The notes: generated from the sequence alone by a model not told the origin. Shown: positions 35,032 to 43,318, numbered from the stretch's first letter. The stretch is 64,000 nucleotides of DNA from Dethiobacter alkaliphilus AHT 1 (GCF_000174415.1 NZ_ACJM01000005.1:124001-188000), one strand, 5' to 3'. Numbers and translations are program-made.

Positions 35032-35331
35032 ATGATAAAGGTAACGGAAAAAGCCGTAGAAAAGCTTGAGGAGATTCTGGCAGAAGAAGATAACCGCGAA
35101 AACAAGGCTCTGAGAGTCTCTTTTGGTGGCTTTGGTTGAGGCGGTCCCAAGCTAAAAGTAGCTCTGGATGAGCTGCACGAAGAAGATGACGTAGTTGTGG
35201 AATCAAAAGGTGTGAAGGTAGTTTATGATGAAACAATAGAAAACTTCATTGCCAATTCTGTCATTGATTATTCCACTAATATGTTCTACCGTGGTTTTTA
35301 TGTTAGAGGAGCGGGAATGTCTACCTGTTAA
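35032..35331 (+). CDS. HesB-like selenoprotein (in-frame UGA = selenocysteine)
   Basis: 99 residues if TGA at 35137-35139 is read as selenocysteine (residue 36); otherwise the frame stops after 35. The sequence on both sides is one protein: VTEKAVEKLEEIL, then VSFGGFG-U-GGPKLKVALDE, VVVESKGVKVVYDE, ending GAGMSTC. This is the HesB-like (seleno)protein family (TIGR01911), related to IscA-type Fe-S assembly proteins, where Sec replaces the conserved Cys. The hairpin at 35158-35176 fits a bacterial SECIS. AGGTGGTGA lies five bases before the ATG. It has its own promoter and ends at a hairpin terminator. Role in Fe-S or sulfur chemistry is inferred. Confidence 0.9.
35158..35176 (+). promoter_or_regulatory. 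Bacterial SECIS-like hairpin
   Basis: GTAGCTC (35158-35164) pairs with GAGCTGC (35170-35176) around loop TGGAT. The apical loop starts 25 bases after the TGA and has G in its second position, within the published limits for bacterial SECIS elements. Needed for SelB to insert selenocysteine. Confidence 0.65.
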
Positions 35332-35352
35332 TAGAATAGGCTGCAGTAAAGT

Positions 35353-35380
35353 AAAAGCTACCGCAAATGCGGTAGCTTTT
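35353..35380. terminator. Bidirectional terminator after the selenoprotein gene
   Basis: AAAAGCTACCGCA (35353-35365) pairs with TGCGGTAGCTTTT (35368-35380). It also lies just beyond the stop of the converging lipoprotein gene. Confidence 0.85.
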
Positions 35381-35394
35381 GTAGTAGCGGTGGT

Positions 35395-35910
35395 TTACCA
35401 GGAAAAAGTCCGTTTGGGAACATTGCGGAGGCCTTTTATCAATAACTCCATATTCTCAGTGTCTTCAATGCGGCTTTTTTCAAACTTAAGCAGCATTCTG
35501 GGATGATGACTGTCTCTGCTTATAACAGTAATGTTTCGAGGGGATATTTCTCCGTTGTCGGTACTGAGCACAACGTTATCTTCGTATGAAAAATCCATTA
35601 AGTCGCCGGAGTGTGTTGATAACCACAAATCGAAAATAATATTTTCTTCAAGCTCGTTTTCGGTAACCAGTTCCTCCTCCACGGCGAGTTCATAAAGTTC
35701 AGGGGCAATCCACAATGCCTGTGCCGTTACGCCTTCCTGGGAATCCGTGCTGGAATACTGCTCAATGATGTCCTCCTGCCCGGCATCTTCCTCATAGTTA
35801 TAATCTGCCGCATTATTATCGGCTTCGCCGGGATCGTTGCTGCAACCGGCAAGCAAGAGTCCCGCTGCAAATAAAATGGTCAGGGTTAAGAAATAGATTT
35901 TTTTATTCAT
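35395..35910 (-). CDS. Small lipoprotein, unknown
   Basis: 171 residues with a lipoprotein signal (lipobox LLAGC, Cys about 23). The mature part starts with an acidic, Asn-rich linker and then a domain with LWLSTHSGDLMDFSYEDNVVLSTDNG and ISRDSHHPRMLLKFEKS, which looks like a beta-sandwich. No known family was recognised. It follows the YVTN-repeat lipoprotein gene by 18 bases, so the two are probably co-transcribed and act on the outer face of the membrane. Confidence 0.75.
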   Translation of the reverse strand: MNKKIYFLTLTILFAAGLLLAGCSNDPGEADNNAADYNYEEDAGQEDIIEQYSSTDSQEGVTAQALWIAPELYELAVEEELVTENELEENIIFDLWLSTHSGDLMDFSYEDNVVLSTDNGEISPRNITVISRDSHHPRMLLKFEKSRIEDTENMELLIKGLRNVPKRTFSW

Positions 35911-35928
35911 TCAAGCTCCTTTCAGGTA

Positions 35929-36924
35929 TTAGTTACCTCTAACTATACTAATCTCGTGGGGAGATTGCCCCAACGGGATTTCAGCCAGTTTTTCATAAGT
36001 TGCCGAATCCAGAACAGTAAGTGAGTTGCTACTTGTATCAGTAATATAGACTTCATTGCCGGCGGGATGAAACTTTATATGATTGGGCCTGCCAAAGGTA
36101 ACTGTATCAACAATGCTATACTCATTTTCAACGTCAAAGATGATAATCTCTCCGGTTTTGCTGGCAGCAACCCACACAAATTGACCGTCGGGAGAAACAT
36201 CTACGGCGTGGGTTTCTTCTCCGGCCGGTAAGGAATAGAGGACTTGCCCGTCAGTTGTATCCAGAACCGTTAACATATTGCCCTCATAATTTGCTACATA
36301 CAGCAAATCGCCCTGGGGTGAAGTTCTGGCTTCCTGGGCACCTTCTGCCCCTGTCTGCCAGACAGTTTCAGTAACTAAGTTAACCATATCCACTACAACA
36401 ACGGCACTCTGTTCAGGATCCGCCACATATGCCCGTTTCCCGTCCGGACTGAAAGTAATGTGAGTAGGGCCCACCAGGTCATCCTGAATCACAGTTACTA
36501 CTTCCTGAAGCTCCACATTAATTACCACCAGCGACGGCCCGGAGTTTCTGCCGGCGGCAACCAAAACATAATTTCCGTCCGGACTCATGTCTATCCCGTG
36601 AACCCGCTCCCCCACAGAAATTGTGTTTTTAATTTGATCGGTTGCAGTATCCACTACATAAATATTGCCGCCATCCAAATCACCTGTAAACAGAAGACTG
36701 TTATCCGGCGTGACTCCCAGACCATGAGAGACAGATTCGCCAACATTTATGGTGGCAGTTGTTTGGCGGGTTAGTGAATCAAGCACTGAAACTGTTCCTT
36801 CACCGGCATTGGGGACATAAAGTTTATATGCTTCTTCAGTCTGACTTACCCCGGCGCACCCGGTAACAGTCAGGATTATCCCCATTATCAATACTACAAT
36901 AATAAGGATGACTCGGTTTTTCAT
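35929..36924 (-). CDS. YVTN-type beta-propeller lipoprotein
   Basis: 331 residues with a lipobox (VTGC, Cys about 23) and about seven repeats of the YVTN kind, each with LYVPNAGEGTVSVLD-, PDGNYVLVAA- or PDGQFVWVAAS-like strands (YVADPEQSAVVVVD, YVANYEGNMLTVLD, YITDTSSNSLTVLD). The fold should be a seven-bladed propeller anchored outside the membrane. Such proteins bind surfaces or partner proteins, and some support metal or nitrogen-oxide enzymes; the partner here may be the lipoprotein encoded downstream. Confidence 0.88.
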   Translation of the reverse strand: MKNRVILIIVVLIMGIILTVTGCAGVSQTEEAYKLYVPNAGEGTVSVLDSLTRQTTATINVGESVSHGLGVTPDNSLLFTGDLDGGNIYVVDTATDQIKNTISVGERVHGIDMSPDGNYVLVAAGRNSGPSLVVINVELQEVVTVIQDDLVGPTHITFSPDGKRAYVADPEQSAVVVVDMVNLVTETVWQTGAEGAQEARTSPQGDLLYVANYEGNMLTVLDTTDGQVLYSLPAGEETHAVDVSPDGQFVWVAASKTGEIIIFDVENEYSIVDTVTFGRPNHIKFHPAGNEVYITDTSSNSLTVLDSATYEKLAEIPLGQSPHEISIVRGN

Positions 36925-36976
36925 GCCATCACTCCAATTTTTTCAGCTAAATAGTAGTTAAAGGGTCCTTCTCTTT

Positions 36977-37006
36977 AACATTGTAAGAAGTAAATTTTAC
37001 AATGTT
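36977..37006. repeat. 10-bp inverted repeat, possible operator or weak terminator
   Basis: AACATTGTAA (36977-36986) and TTACAATGTT (36997-37006) between the lipoprotein operon and the APC permease gene. There is no T-run behind it on the minus strand, so an operator for the lipoprotein promoter is as likely as a terminator for the permease. Confidence 0.45.
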
Positions 37007-37034
37007 GTGATAAGCGAGTGAAGATGGTGTGGAT

Positions 37035-38348
37035 TTAAGAGGGACGGGCCTCTTCCGACAAATAGTGCTTTAAGAAATATTCTTCCCCCAGAAAAATTAA
37101 GCTGATTGATATAGCGGCAACAATCAAAATTAACATGTCGGTAGTAGCTTTTAGCCAGATAAATGCACTTAAAGCAATTATGTCCAGTATAAGGGCGACA
37201 ATTACGACAGAGGGTTTTGCATCAATTTTTTCTCTGATTCTTCGCAGAACACCCCACTGAAAAATTATATCCATCACCAGGTAATATATTGCTCCAAGCG
37301 ATGCTATTCGGCTCAAATCAAAGAAGATAGTCAGAGCTATGCCGATAACAAGAAGATAAACCAGCATATGCCTTTGCACGGTCCCCTTCATGCCAAAATG
37401 GCTGTGAGGGATTAATTTCATTTCCGACAACATGGCGGTCATCCGTGATACTGCAAAAACACTGCCGATGCATACGGTGACAGTAGCCAGTATGGCTATC
37501 CCCACTGTAAACCACAGGCCGTATGTTCCCAGGGTGGGGCGTGCAGCTTCGGCAAGGGAATAATCCCTGGCCGCCACGATTTCCGGTATGGAAAGGCTGC
37601 TTGCTACCGCCACAGCCATGAACAAATAGAGTACTGACAAAATAGCGATAGAAAGGGTAATGGCTCGTCCTATGTTTTTATGGGGGTTAATAATTTCTGA
37701 TCCGCTGTTTGTGATGGTGGTGAAACCTTTAAAACTAAGAAGGCTCAGAGCCAAAGAGGCTAAAAAACCCAGTGCCGGCTGGTCAGGTACAGGTCCCATT
37801 ACACCTTCCAGGGAAAGGCCGGTTGCCGTTAAAGCGGCATAAGAAAAGACAGCGATTCCAACAATTTTTATCAGCGAAACTATGGAAGTAAAGGTCTGGA
37901 TAAATTCATTGCGGGAAATATTGACCAAAAAGGTGAAAACAAGGAGCCCCACTCCAAGGGCGGGAACAAGCCAACTTTCCGGCCCTATATTAAAAAGCTG
38001 CAGCGTATAAGTACCAAAGGTTCTGGCCACCAGGCTCTGGGCAATCACCATTGAAAAGGCCATTAACAGCGCTGAAGATGCGGTAATAGTTCCTTTGTCA
38101 TAGACCTTCACAAAAAACATGCCTATGCCACCGGCTGATGGGTAAGTATTGGCCATCTTTACATAGGCATGAGCGCTGCAGGCGGCAATGATTGCTCCAC
38201 CGATGTAGGAGAGTGGAAACAGCGCTCCCGCCAGTTCAGCCACCTGACCCAATACAGCAAAGATTGCAGCACCAAACATTACACCGGTTCCCATGCCTAC
38301 TGCACCCCATAAGGTAATGGTGTTTTCTTTATATTTTTTCTGTTCCAT
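37035..38348 (-). CDS. APC-family amino acid/polyamine permease
   Basis: 437 residues with about twelve TM segments. The first TM carries GAVGMGTGVMFGAAIFAVLG, the unwound glycine-rich segment of APC transporters, and SLLSFKGFTTITNSGSEIINPHKNIGRAI is the conserved TM6/loop region. Substrate unknown. GGGAGGG precedes the ATG. Flanked by non-related genes, so probably single. Confidence 0.87.
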   Translation of the reverse strand: MEQKKYKENTITLWGAVGMGTGVMFGAAIFAVLGQVAELAGALFPLSYIGGAIIAACSAHAYVKMANTYPSAGGIGMFFVKVYDKGTITASSALLMAFSMVIAQSLVARTFGTYTLQLFNIGPESWLVPALGVGLLVFTFLVNISRNEFIQTFTSIVSLIKIVGIAVFSYAALTATGLSLEGVMGPVPDQPALGFLASLALSLLSFKGFTTITNSGSEIINPHKNIGRAITLSIAILSVLYLFMAVAVASSLSIPEIVAARDYSLAEAARPTLGTYGLWFTVGIAILATVTVCIGSVFAVSRMTAMLSEMKLIPHSHFGMKGTVQRHMLVYLLVIGIALTIFFDLSRIASLGAIYYLVMDIIFQWGVLRRIREKIDAKPSVVIVALILDIIALSAFIWLKATTDMLILIVAAISISLIFLGEEYFLKHYLSEEARPS

Positions 38349-38477
38349 TGTTTTCCCTCCCCGGAACCTTTTCTCCTATCGGTATACTTATAGTTTAAAG
38401 GAAAATAAGGAGCGGGTTATTAATATGCAGTTAATATCAAAGATTAAACGGTCCTGGTAATTTCTGCAGCAAAATAA

Positions 38478-38505
38478 AGAGGAAACCGTTTTGGCGGTTT
38501 CCTCT
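38478..38505 (-). terminator. Terminator after the Cys-rich protein gene
   Basis: AGAGGAAACCG (38478-38488) pairs with CGGTTTCCTCT (38495-38505); on the minus strand it is followed by TTATTTT. Confidence 0.85.
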
Positions 38506-38513
38506 GTGCGTTA

Positions 38514-38864
38514 CTACATATTAACCATATTTCTGCATTCCTGTGCGCATTGACGGCAAATATCTGCGCATTGCTTACAATGATTATCCTGGAACATGTC
38601 ACACTCGGTAGCACATGCTTCACAGATTTCTGCACAAAGGCCACAAATCTGCTTGGCAAAAGCACTGCCTCGGGCCATAAACTGTGCAGCAAGTGAGCAA
38701 ATATCTGCACAGTCACGTAATGTCTGAATGCATTTCATGCGGGCCTGTGCATCAGGTTCTTTCAGGCATGATGTCAGGCATTCCTCACATACTTGCATGC
38801 AGCGGTTGCAAAGATCAATACACTTTTGCATCTTTTTTACATCTGTTTCTATAACAGCGGGCAT
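38514..38864 (-). CDS. Four-helix copper-storage-like protein (Csp/DUF326), 19 cysteines
   Basis: 116 residues with 19 Cys arranged along helices in CxxxC and CxxC spacing (KCIDLCNRCMQVCEECLTSC, CGLCAEICEACATEC, CKQCADICRQCAQEC). This is the pattern of Csp copper-storage proteins, which bind many Cu(I) ions inside a four-helix bundle. No signal peptide, so cytosolic. ATG 38864 has GGAGGTGT before it; the frame is open 18 codons further without a ribosome site. It lies divergent to a haem-sensing histidine kinase, across a region with two inverted repeats. Confidence 0.87.
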   Translation of the reverse strand: MPAVIETDVKKMQKCIDLCNRCMQVCEECLTSCLKEPDAQARMKCIQTLRDCADICSLAAQFMARGSAFAKQICGLCAEICEACATECDMFQDNHCKQCADICRQCAQECRNMVNM

Positions 38865-38889
38865 ATTGGACACCTCCTTTGGAGTGTTT

Positions 38890-38914
38890 GCAGTTATTGT
38901 CTGCAAATAACTGC
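38890..38914 (-). promoter_or_regulatory. 9-bp inverted repeat upstream of the Cys-rich protein gene
   Basis: GCAGTTATT (38890-38898) and AATAACTGC (38906-38914) lie 26-50 bases upstream of the ATG. Candidate operator or 5' leader hairpin. Confidence 0.4.
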
Positions 38915-38975
38915 CCATTATGCGGTGGATTTTGTCCGATTGCCGGGGCAGAAATTATAGATAAAAGTGTGTATT

Positions 38976-38997
38976 TTCACCTGCTCTAACAGGTGAA
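38976..38997 (+). promoter_or_regulatory. 8-bp inverted repeat upstream of the histidine kinase
   Basis: TTCACCTG (38976-38983) and CAGGTGAA (38990-38997) around CTCTAA, 52 bases before the kinase ATG in the divergent region. No T-run follows; candidate operator. Confidence 0.4.
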
Positions 38998-39048
38998 TGA
39001 AGAACTTTGTCGAATAAATATAAGTGAAAATTTTCTTAGGGAGCAGCC

Positions 39049-40689
39049 ATGAAAAATAAAAAGCTGATTCATATCTACATGTTCTATATTATCCTGGCGA
39101 TGTCTGCCCTGATGCTTATTAATCTGGGCTGGAGTATTCGTACGAAGCGTGCCGTGGCCACGGAAAACATGTTGGGCCAGGCCAGGCTGATTACGGATCA
39201 GTTTATATCTGTCCGCACTTTTATGGCGGCCAAGCAGGACATTATCAATTATGATTCAGAGGGCAGTTTTGAATTTAAGTACCTAAACCCGGCTGCGGTG
39301 GGCCGGGGAGTTGGTGAGATTTTTAATGAAAAGTCTGAGTATGCCTTTAAGCAGACCCGGCTTGAGCCTCGTAATGCGGCTAATACGCCGGATTCATTTG
39401 AGATAGAACAGATTAAAAAACTACAGGAGGAGCCGGGGCAGGAATATCTCTGGGCCGAAGATGAGTTGGACGGTACCAGGGTGTTTCGCTATCTGGTGCC
39501 GCTGTACGCGGAAAAAGAATGCCTGGACTGCCACGGTACGCCGGCGGGCGAGCCGGACATATCCGGACACTTGAGGGAAGGTTTGGAGGAAGGTGACTTT
39601 GCCGGTGCACTTTCGGTGGTTATAAACGCCCAGCCTTATTACGAGGAGCTGTACAGGAGCATTGGTCAGCAGGTTATTTTTGTTCTGGCCCTGCTGGTTG
39701 TAATTATCGGCATTTTGTACGTTTTGCAGCGGAAGCTGGTTACTGCGCCGCTGGAAGGTTTGGCTGCCATGACGGTGAGTTTGGGGCAGGGTGATTTTAG
39801 CTCCACAGATTCTCCCGTAAACGGACAGGGGGAAATTCGGATACTAGAAGAGCGTTTCCGCACCATGTCCAGAGAGCTGGCAGGTATATATCAGGGGTTG
39901 GAACAGAAAGTAAAAGAGCGTACCGTTGAGCTGGAAGAGGAAAAGGAAAAGCTGGCTCGGATAAACCATGATCTGGAGAAGATGAACCGGCTGCAAAGTG
40001 AATTTTTGGCCAGTGTAAGCCATGAACTGCGCACCCCGCTTTCCTGCATACTGGCCTTTATCGAACTTTTGGAAGCGCCGGCCTTTGCCCATCAGCGCCA
40101 GCAGAATCTGGCTGATTTAAAATCCAGTTCCGAAAAGCTTCTGAACATGGTTAACAATCTGCTGGATACGGCCAAGCTGGAGGCGGGAGCCATCGAGCCT
40201 GACATTCAGGAGCACAGAGCGGATGAAATCGTCCAGGGGACCATAAAGGCTTTCATGCCCTTGGCCCGTGAAAAGAGCCTGACGGTTACCTCAGATATTG
40301 AGCCCGGCTTGCCCAGGGTAAAATGCGATGTGGAAAGAGTGAGGCAGGTATTGGTGAATCTGTTGGGCAATGCGGTGAAGTTTACGGATCCGGGAGGCAG
40401 GATAACAGTTCGTGTAAACAGTGAGGGTAAAACACAGCAGTATGTGGTCTTTAGAGTGGAAGATACTGGGGCAGGAATAAGTCGGGAGGAAAAAGAAGTG
40501 ATTTTTCAGCGATTCCGCCAGGGAGCCGTGCCGGTTAACAAGAAGCAGGCCGGTTCAGGCCTGGGGCTGTACCTGTCCAAAGGGTTAATTGAGATGCAGG
40601 GCGGAGAAATTGGCTTGGAAAGTGAACCGGGGCAGGGAACCGCCTTTTGGTTCCGACTGCCGGCGGCAGGAGGGGAAAGCCTTGACTGA
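39049..40689 (+). CDS. Sensor histidine kinase with haem-binding Tll0287-like (DUF3365) domain
   Basis: 546 residues: TM1 (about 7-28), an extracytoplasmic DUF3365/Tll0287-like domain with the haem c motif CLDCH (158-162), TM2 (about 207-226), HAMP, a coiled coil (285-315), HisKA with phosphoacceptor His325 in SHELRTPLSC, and HATPase with the N, G1 and G2 boxes (LLGNAVKFTDPGG, VEDTGAGIS, GSGLGLYLSKG). The haem suggests sensing of redox state or gases such as O2 or NO outside the membrane. GGGAG upstream. Its stop overlaps the response regulator start. Confidence 0.93.
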   Translation: MKNKKLIHIYMFYIILAMSALMLINLGWSIRTKRAVATENMLGQARLITDQFISVRTFMAAKQDIINYDSEGSFEFKYLNPAAVGRGVGEIFNEKSEYAFKQTRLEPRNAANTPDSFEIEQIKKLQEEPGQEYLWAEDELDGTRVFRYLVPLYAEKECLDCHGTPAGEPDISGHLREGLEEGDFAGALSVVINAQPYYEELYRSIGQQVIFVLALLVVIIGILYVLQRKLVTAPLEGLAAMTVSLGQGDFSSTDSPVNGQGEIRILEERFRTMSRELAGIYQGLEQKVKERTVELEEEKEKLARINHDLEKMNRLQSEFLASVSHELRTPLSCILAFIELLEAPAFAHQRQQNLADLKSSSEKLLNMVNNLLDTAKLEAGAIEPDIQEHRADEIVQGTIKAFMPLAREKSLTVTSDIEPGLPRVKCDVERVRQVLVNLLGNAVKFTDPGGRITVRVNSEGKTQQYVVFRVEDTGAGISREEKEVIFQRFRQGAVPVNKKQAGSGLGLYLSKGLIEMQGGEIGLESEPGQGTAFWFRLPAAGGESLD

Positions 40690-41374
40690 GAAAATACTGG
40701 TTGTGGATGATGAGGAGAAAATCCGACGTATTCTACGACAGGTCCTGGAAAATGAGGGTTTTACGGTATTGGAGGCAGAAAACGGCAGCGAAGCTCTCAG
40801 TGTCTTTTTAAATAAGAATCCAGTGTTGGTGATTCTTGACGTAATGATGCCGGAAATGGATGGTATTGAGTTTTTAAAAAAAATCCGGCCTCAATTTGAT
40901 ACCCCGGTTATCATTCTCTCTGCCAAAGATGCATTGGTAGATAAAGCTGTTGGTTTTACTCTGGATATAGATGATTACGTGTCCAAGCCTTTTAGCGCTC
41001 TGGAAATGGCCATGCGGGTTAAAGCGGTGTTAAAGCGCTATCGCAAAGTAGAAAAAAGCAGTGCTGCACAAGATATAGTAAAAATCGGCGAGCTGGAAAT
41101 TAACTTTGATTCGTACCAGCTATTTGCCGGGGGCGAGGAAATAGATCTCACCCCGAGAGAATTTAAGCTGCTGGGTATTCTCATGCGCAATGCCGGCATG
41201 GTACTTAGCCGGGAGCAATTATTGGAGCTTGCCGATGACCGGGAGTATTTCGGCGATTTAAACGTTATTAATGTCTTTGTGCGCAGGCTGCGGCAAAAAA
41301 TAGAAAAGGACCCGGCTAACCCCAAATATTTGCAGACGGTCTGGGGTGTGGGGTATAAATTCAGTAAAATTTAA
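40682..41374 (+). CDS. OmpR/PhoB-family response regulator
   Basis: 230 residues. The receiver domain has the acidic pair DD (9-10), phosphoacceptor Asp53 (LVILDVMMPEMDG), Ser in IILSAKD and Lys in YVSKPFS. The C-terminal winged helix has LTPREFKLLGILMRNAG and INVFVRRLRQKIE with VWGVGYKF. TTG start with AGGAGGGG upstream, eight-base overlap with the kinase, so one operon. Regulators of this family bind 11-bp direct repeats, like those at 20249, 45343 and 53291; whether this one does is unknown. Confidence 0.93.
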   Translation: MTEKILVVDDEEKIRRILRQVLENEGFTVLEAENGSEALSVFLNKNPVLVILDVMMPEMDGIEFLKKIRPQFDTPVIILSAKDALVDKAVGFTLDIDDYVSKPFSALEMAMRVKAVLKRYRKVEKSSAAQDIVKIGELEINFDSYQLFAGGEEIDLTPREFKLLGILMRNAGMVLSREQLLELADDREYFGDLNVINVFVRRLRQKIEKDPANPKYLQTVWGVGYKFSKI

Positions 41375-41399
41375 TTGGGATTATGCAGGGGGTGTTTGC

Positions 41400-41810
41400 T
41401 TGAGTGACAATAACATGGAACAAACCATTAAGGATATTAAAGCAAAGTTTAATAAGGATTACTTCCCCTTTAATCTGGGGATAGAAATTGTGGAGCTGGC
41501 TGCGGGTTTCGCACAGGTAAAGTTTACCGTAACAAAAGAGATGCAAAACCTCCATGGCATGGCCCACGGAGGGGCCATCTTTACCTTAGCCGATACCGCC
41601 CTGGGCCTTGCTGCCAATACAAGGGGTAAAGCGGTGGGGCTGCAGGTCAGCATAAATTATATCCGCCCGGCAAAACCGCAAACCGTATTAATTGCCACCG
41701 CAGAAGAAGAACAATTAACCAGAAGCACCGGTATTTATAATGTTACCGTAGCAACAGAAGCAGGAAAAAAAGTAGCTTTGTTCAGGGGCGTTGTTTTCAG
41801 AAGTAATTAA
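41400..41810 (+). CDS. PaaI-like hotdog thioesterase
   Basis: 136 residues. The PaaI family pattern is visible: FNLGIEIVELAAGFAQVKFTV, NLHGMAHGGAIFTLADTALG (HGG with catalytic Asp) and GLQVSINYIRPAKP. These hydrolyse aryl- or acyl-CoA esters in the cytoplasm. TTG 41400 follows AGGGGGTG; ATG 41415 is the alternative. It lies 25 bases after the response regulator and may be co-transcribed with it. Confidence 0.88.
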   Translation: MSDNNMEQTIKDIKAKFNKDYFPFNLGIEIVELAAGFAQVKFTVTKEMQNLHGMAHGGAIFTLADTALGLAANTRGKAVGLQVSINYIRPAKPQTVLIATAEEEQLTRSTGIYNVTVATEAGKKVALFRGVVFRSN

Positions 41811-41820
41811 GTGTCGGCAC

Positions 41821-41848
41821 AAAACCCAAGCCAATGGCTTGGGTTTTT
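41821..41848. terminator. Bidirectional terminator between thioesterase and Crp/Fnr gene
   Basis: AAAACCCAAGCC (41821-41832) pairs with GGCTTGGGTTTT (41836-41847), loop AAT. Confidence 0.85.
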
Positions 41849-41850
41849 CA

Positions 41851-42522
41851 TTAGAAACACCGGTCTTTAAGAATGTAGTAGCGCCCTTTTTTTAATACAT
41901 AGTTCCGTTCAGAAAGAGTTTTTAAGGCTCTGGCCACCATGACCCGGGACGCACCTACAAAGTCGGCTATTTCCTGCTGGGTTAAAGATACAGGGATACG
42001 GGTGCCGTCGGAGCAGTTTTCACCATGCTCATTAGCCAGTCGGATAAACAGATTCAATACTTTTTCCTGTGTGGATCCCGCCCTGATTTCCACAGCCTGC
42101 TCCCAGGAGTTATATAACCGGCTGCCCAGGCTGTAAATGACCTGCAGCGCCAAGTCCGGGTTGTTCTGAATCACTTCTTCCATCCGTTCCCGGCTTAAAG
42201 CGCAAACCCTGGCATCTTCCAGGGCAACTGCTGAGACCGGGTGGATGCCCTCTCTGAACAAGGCTGCCTCAGCCAACACTTCACCGCAGCCTGCCAGATG
42301 TAAAATTACTTCCCGCCCTTCCTCGGTGATGCGGACTAGCTTAAAACTACCTTCTTTAATTAGATAGAGGGTGTCGGAAGGGTCGCCCTGATGAAATAAA
42401 GTTTCGCCCCGCCGGATATGTCTTTTAATGGCTGCATGGCGGCACACTGTGCTAAAAGCCGACCGCTCCAGGTTATCAAACAGCGGCAGGTCGTGCAGGC
42501 AGAAACGTTTGTCTGTTTCCAT
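41851..42522 (-). CDS. Crp/Fnr-family transcriptional regulator
   Basis: 223 residues with an N-terminal cNMP-binding-type beta barrel (GETLFHQGDPSDTLYLIKEG, GEVLAEAALFREG), a long dimer helix, and a C-terminal HTH with LTQQEIADFVGASRVMVARALKTL. Only scattered Cys are present (two near the N-terminus), not the Fnr four-Cys cluster pattern, so the effector is unclear. Divergent to the iron-sulfur flavoprotein gene, with two similar palindromic 16-mers in between. Confidence 0.9.
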   Translation of the reverse strand: METDKRFCLHDLPLFDNLERSAFSTVCRHAAIKRHIRRGETLFHQGDPSDTLYLIKEGSFKLVRITEEGREVILHLAGCGEVLAEAALFREGIHPVSAVALEDARVCALSRERMEEVIQNNPDLALQVIYSLGSRLYNSWEQAVEIRAGSTQEKVLNLFIRLANEHGENCSDGTRIPVSLTQQEIADFVGASRVMVARALKTLSERNYVLKKGRYYILKDRCF

Positions 42523-42579
42523 GCCGGCCCTCCTCTCAGATCAGTTCACTTAGATTGTACCATAGGACCTAATAACTTC

Positions 42580-42622
42580 TGTAAATTATTTTACTTTTTA
42601 GTTTTTTGTATACTATTTTACA
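42580..42622. promoter_or_regulatory. Two 16-bp Crp/Fnr-type operator candidates
   Basis: TGTAAATTATTTTACT (42580-42595) and TGTATACTATTTTACA (42607-42622) agree at 13 of 16 positions and have TGTA...TACA-like dyad ends. They lie 27 bases apart between the divergent regulator and flavoprotein genes. Confidence 0.45.
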
Positions 42623-42686
42623 GCTTTCTTATCCGTGGCCGATTACAATTAAAGAAACGGTTAGAAAAACCCAAGGAGGAGTTAAG

Positions 42687-43310
42687 ATGAAAATAGTTGC
42701 CATCAGTGGCAGTCCGGTTAAAGGCGGAAATCTGGATAAAACAGTCCAGGCGGTGGCGGAAGCCAGCGGCTTGGATTATGAAATGCTTAATCTGTCTAAG
42801 TACAGGGTAAACCCTTGCCTGGGGTGTCTGAAATGTGTGGAAACAAATCACTGTATCCAAAAAGATGATTACAGTGATATTTTAGAAGCGAAAATTAAAA
42901 ACGCTGATGCAGTTATCATTGCCGGCTACCCTACGTTCGCATCCACCGATGCCCGGACCAAAACATTCTGTGAAAGAACATATTCACTGCGTCACAGAAA
43001 GGTACTTTTGAAAGGTAAACCGGCCATTGTGGTTGCCGGTGGCTATAAAGCTAACCAGGCAGTGGAAGAATGGCTAAAGCTGTTTTGCAAGGCCCAGGGC
43101 ATGGAGGTGGTAGGCTCCATGCAAACATGCGGCCACCCCACCTGTCTTGCCTGTGGCTATGGTGAAGAGTGCGAGATCTCCAATGTAAAGCTGCTTTACG
43201 GAGAAGGAGCAAAGATTGAACCCCACATGTTTAAGAACTTTGATAATGATCCAGAGCTTGTGGCAAAGTCCAAGCAGCTGGGAGAGGCGCTACGGGACAG
43301 ATTGAAATAA
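42687..43310 (+). CDS. Iron-sulfur flavoprotein / NADPH-dependent FMN reductase family
   Basis: 207 residues with a flavodoxin-like fold. The FMN phosphate loop is AISGSPVKGGNLDKT; the compact cysteine motif CLGCLKCVETNHC that follows is the [4Fe-4S] ligand set of iron-sulfur flavoproteins. A further Cys group (TCGHPTCLACGYGEEC) lies near the C-terminus. These proteins move electrons in anaerobes, some reducing O2 or peroxide. AAGGAGGAG precedes ATG 42687. Control by the adjacent Crp/Fnr protein is likely. Confidence 0.88.
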   Translation: MKIVAISGSPVKGGNLDKTVQAVAEASGLDYEMLNLSKYRVNPCLGCLKCVETNHCIQKDDYSDILEAKIKNADAVIIAGYPTFASTDARTKTFCERTYSLRHRKVLLKGKPAIVVAGGYKANQAVEEWLKLFCKAQGMEVVGSMQTCGHPTCLACGYGEECEISNVKLLYGEGAKIEPHMFKNFDNDPELVAKSKQLGEALRDRLK

Positions 43311-43318
43311 ATTGAACA

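Noticed and set aside
35032-35136. Reading the selenoprotein gene as a broken pseudogene
   Set aside because: The TGA falls exactly at the family's conserved Cys/Sec position, the frame and sequence continue intact, and a SECIS-like hairpin follows.
34643-35236. 197-codon minus-strand frame across the VOC and selenoprotein genes
   Set aside because: It runs antisense to two recognisable genes, a promoter and an operator, and shows no family features.
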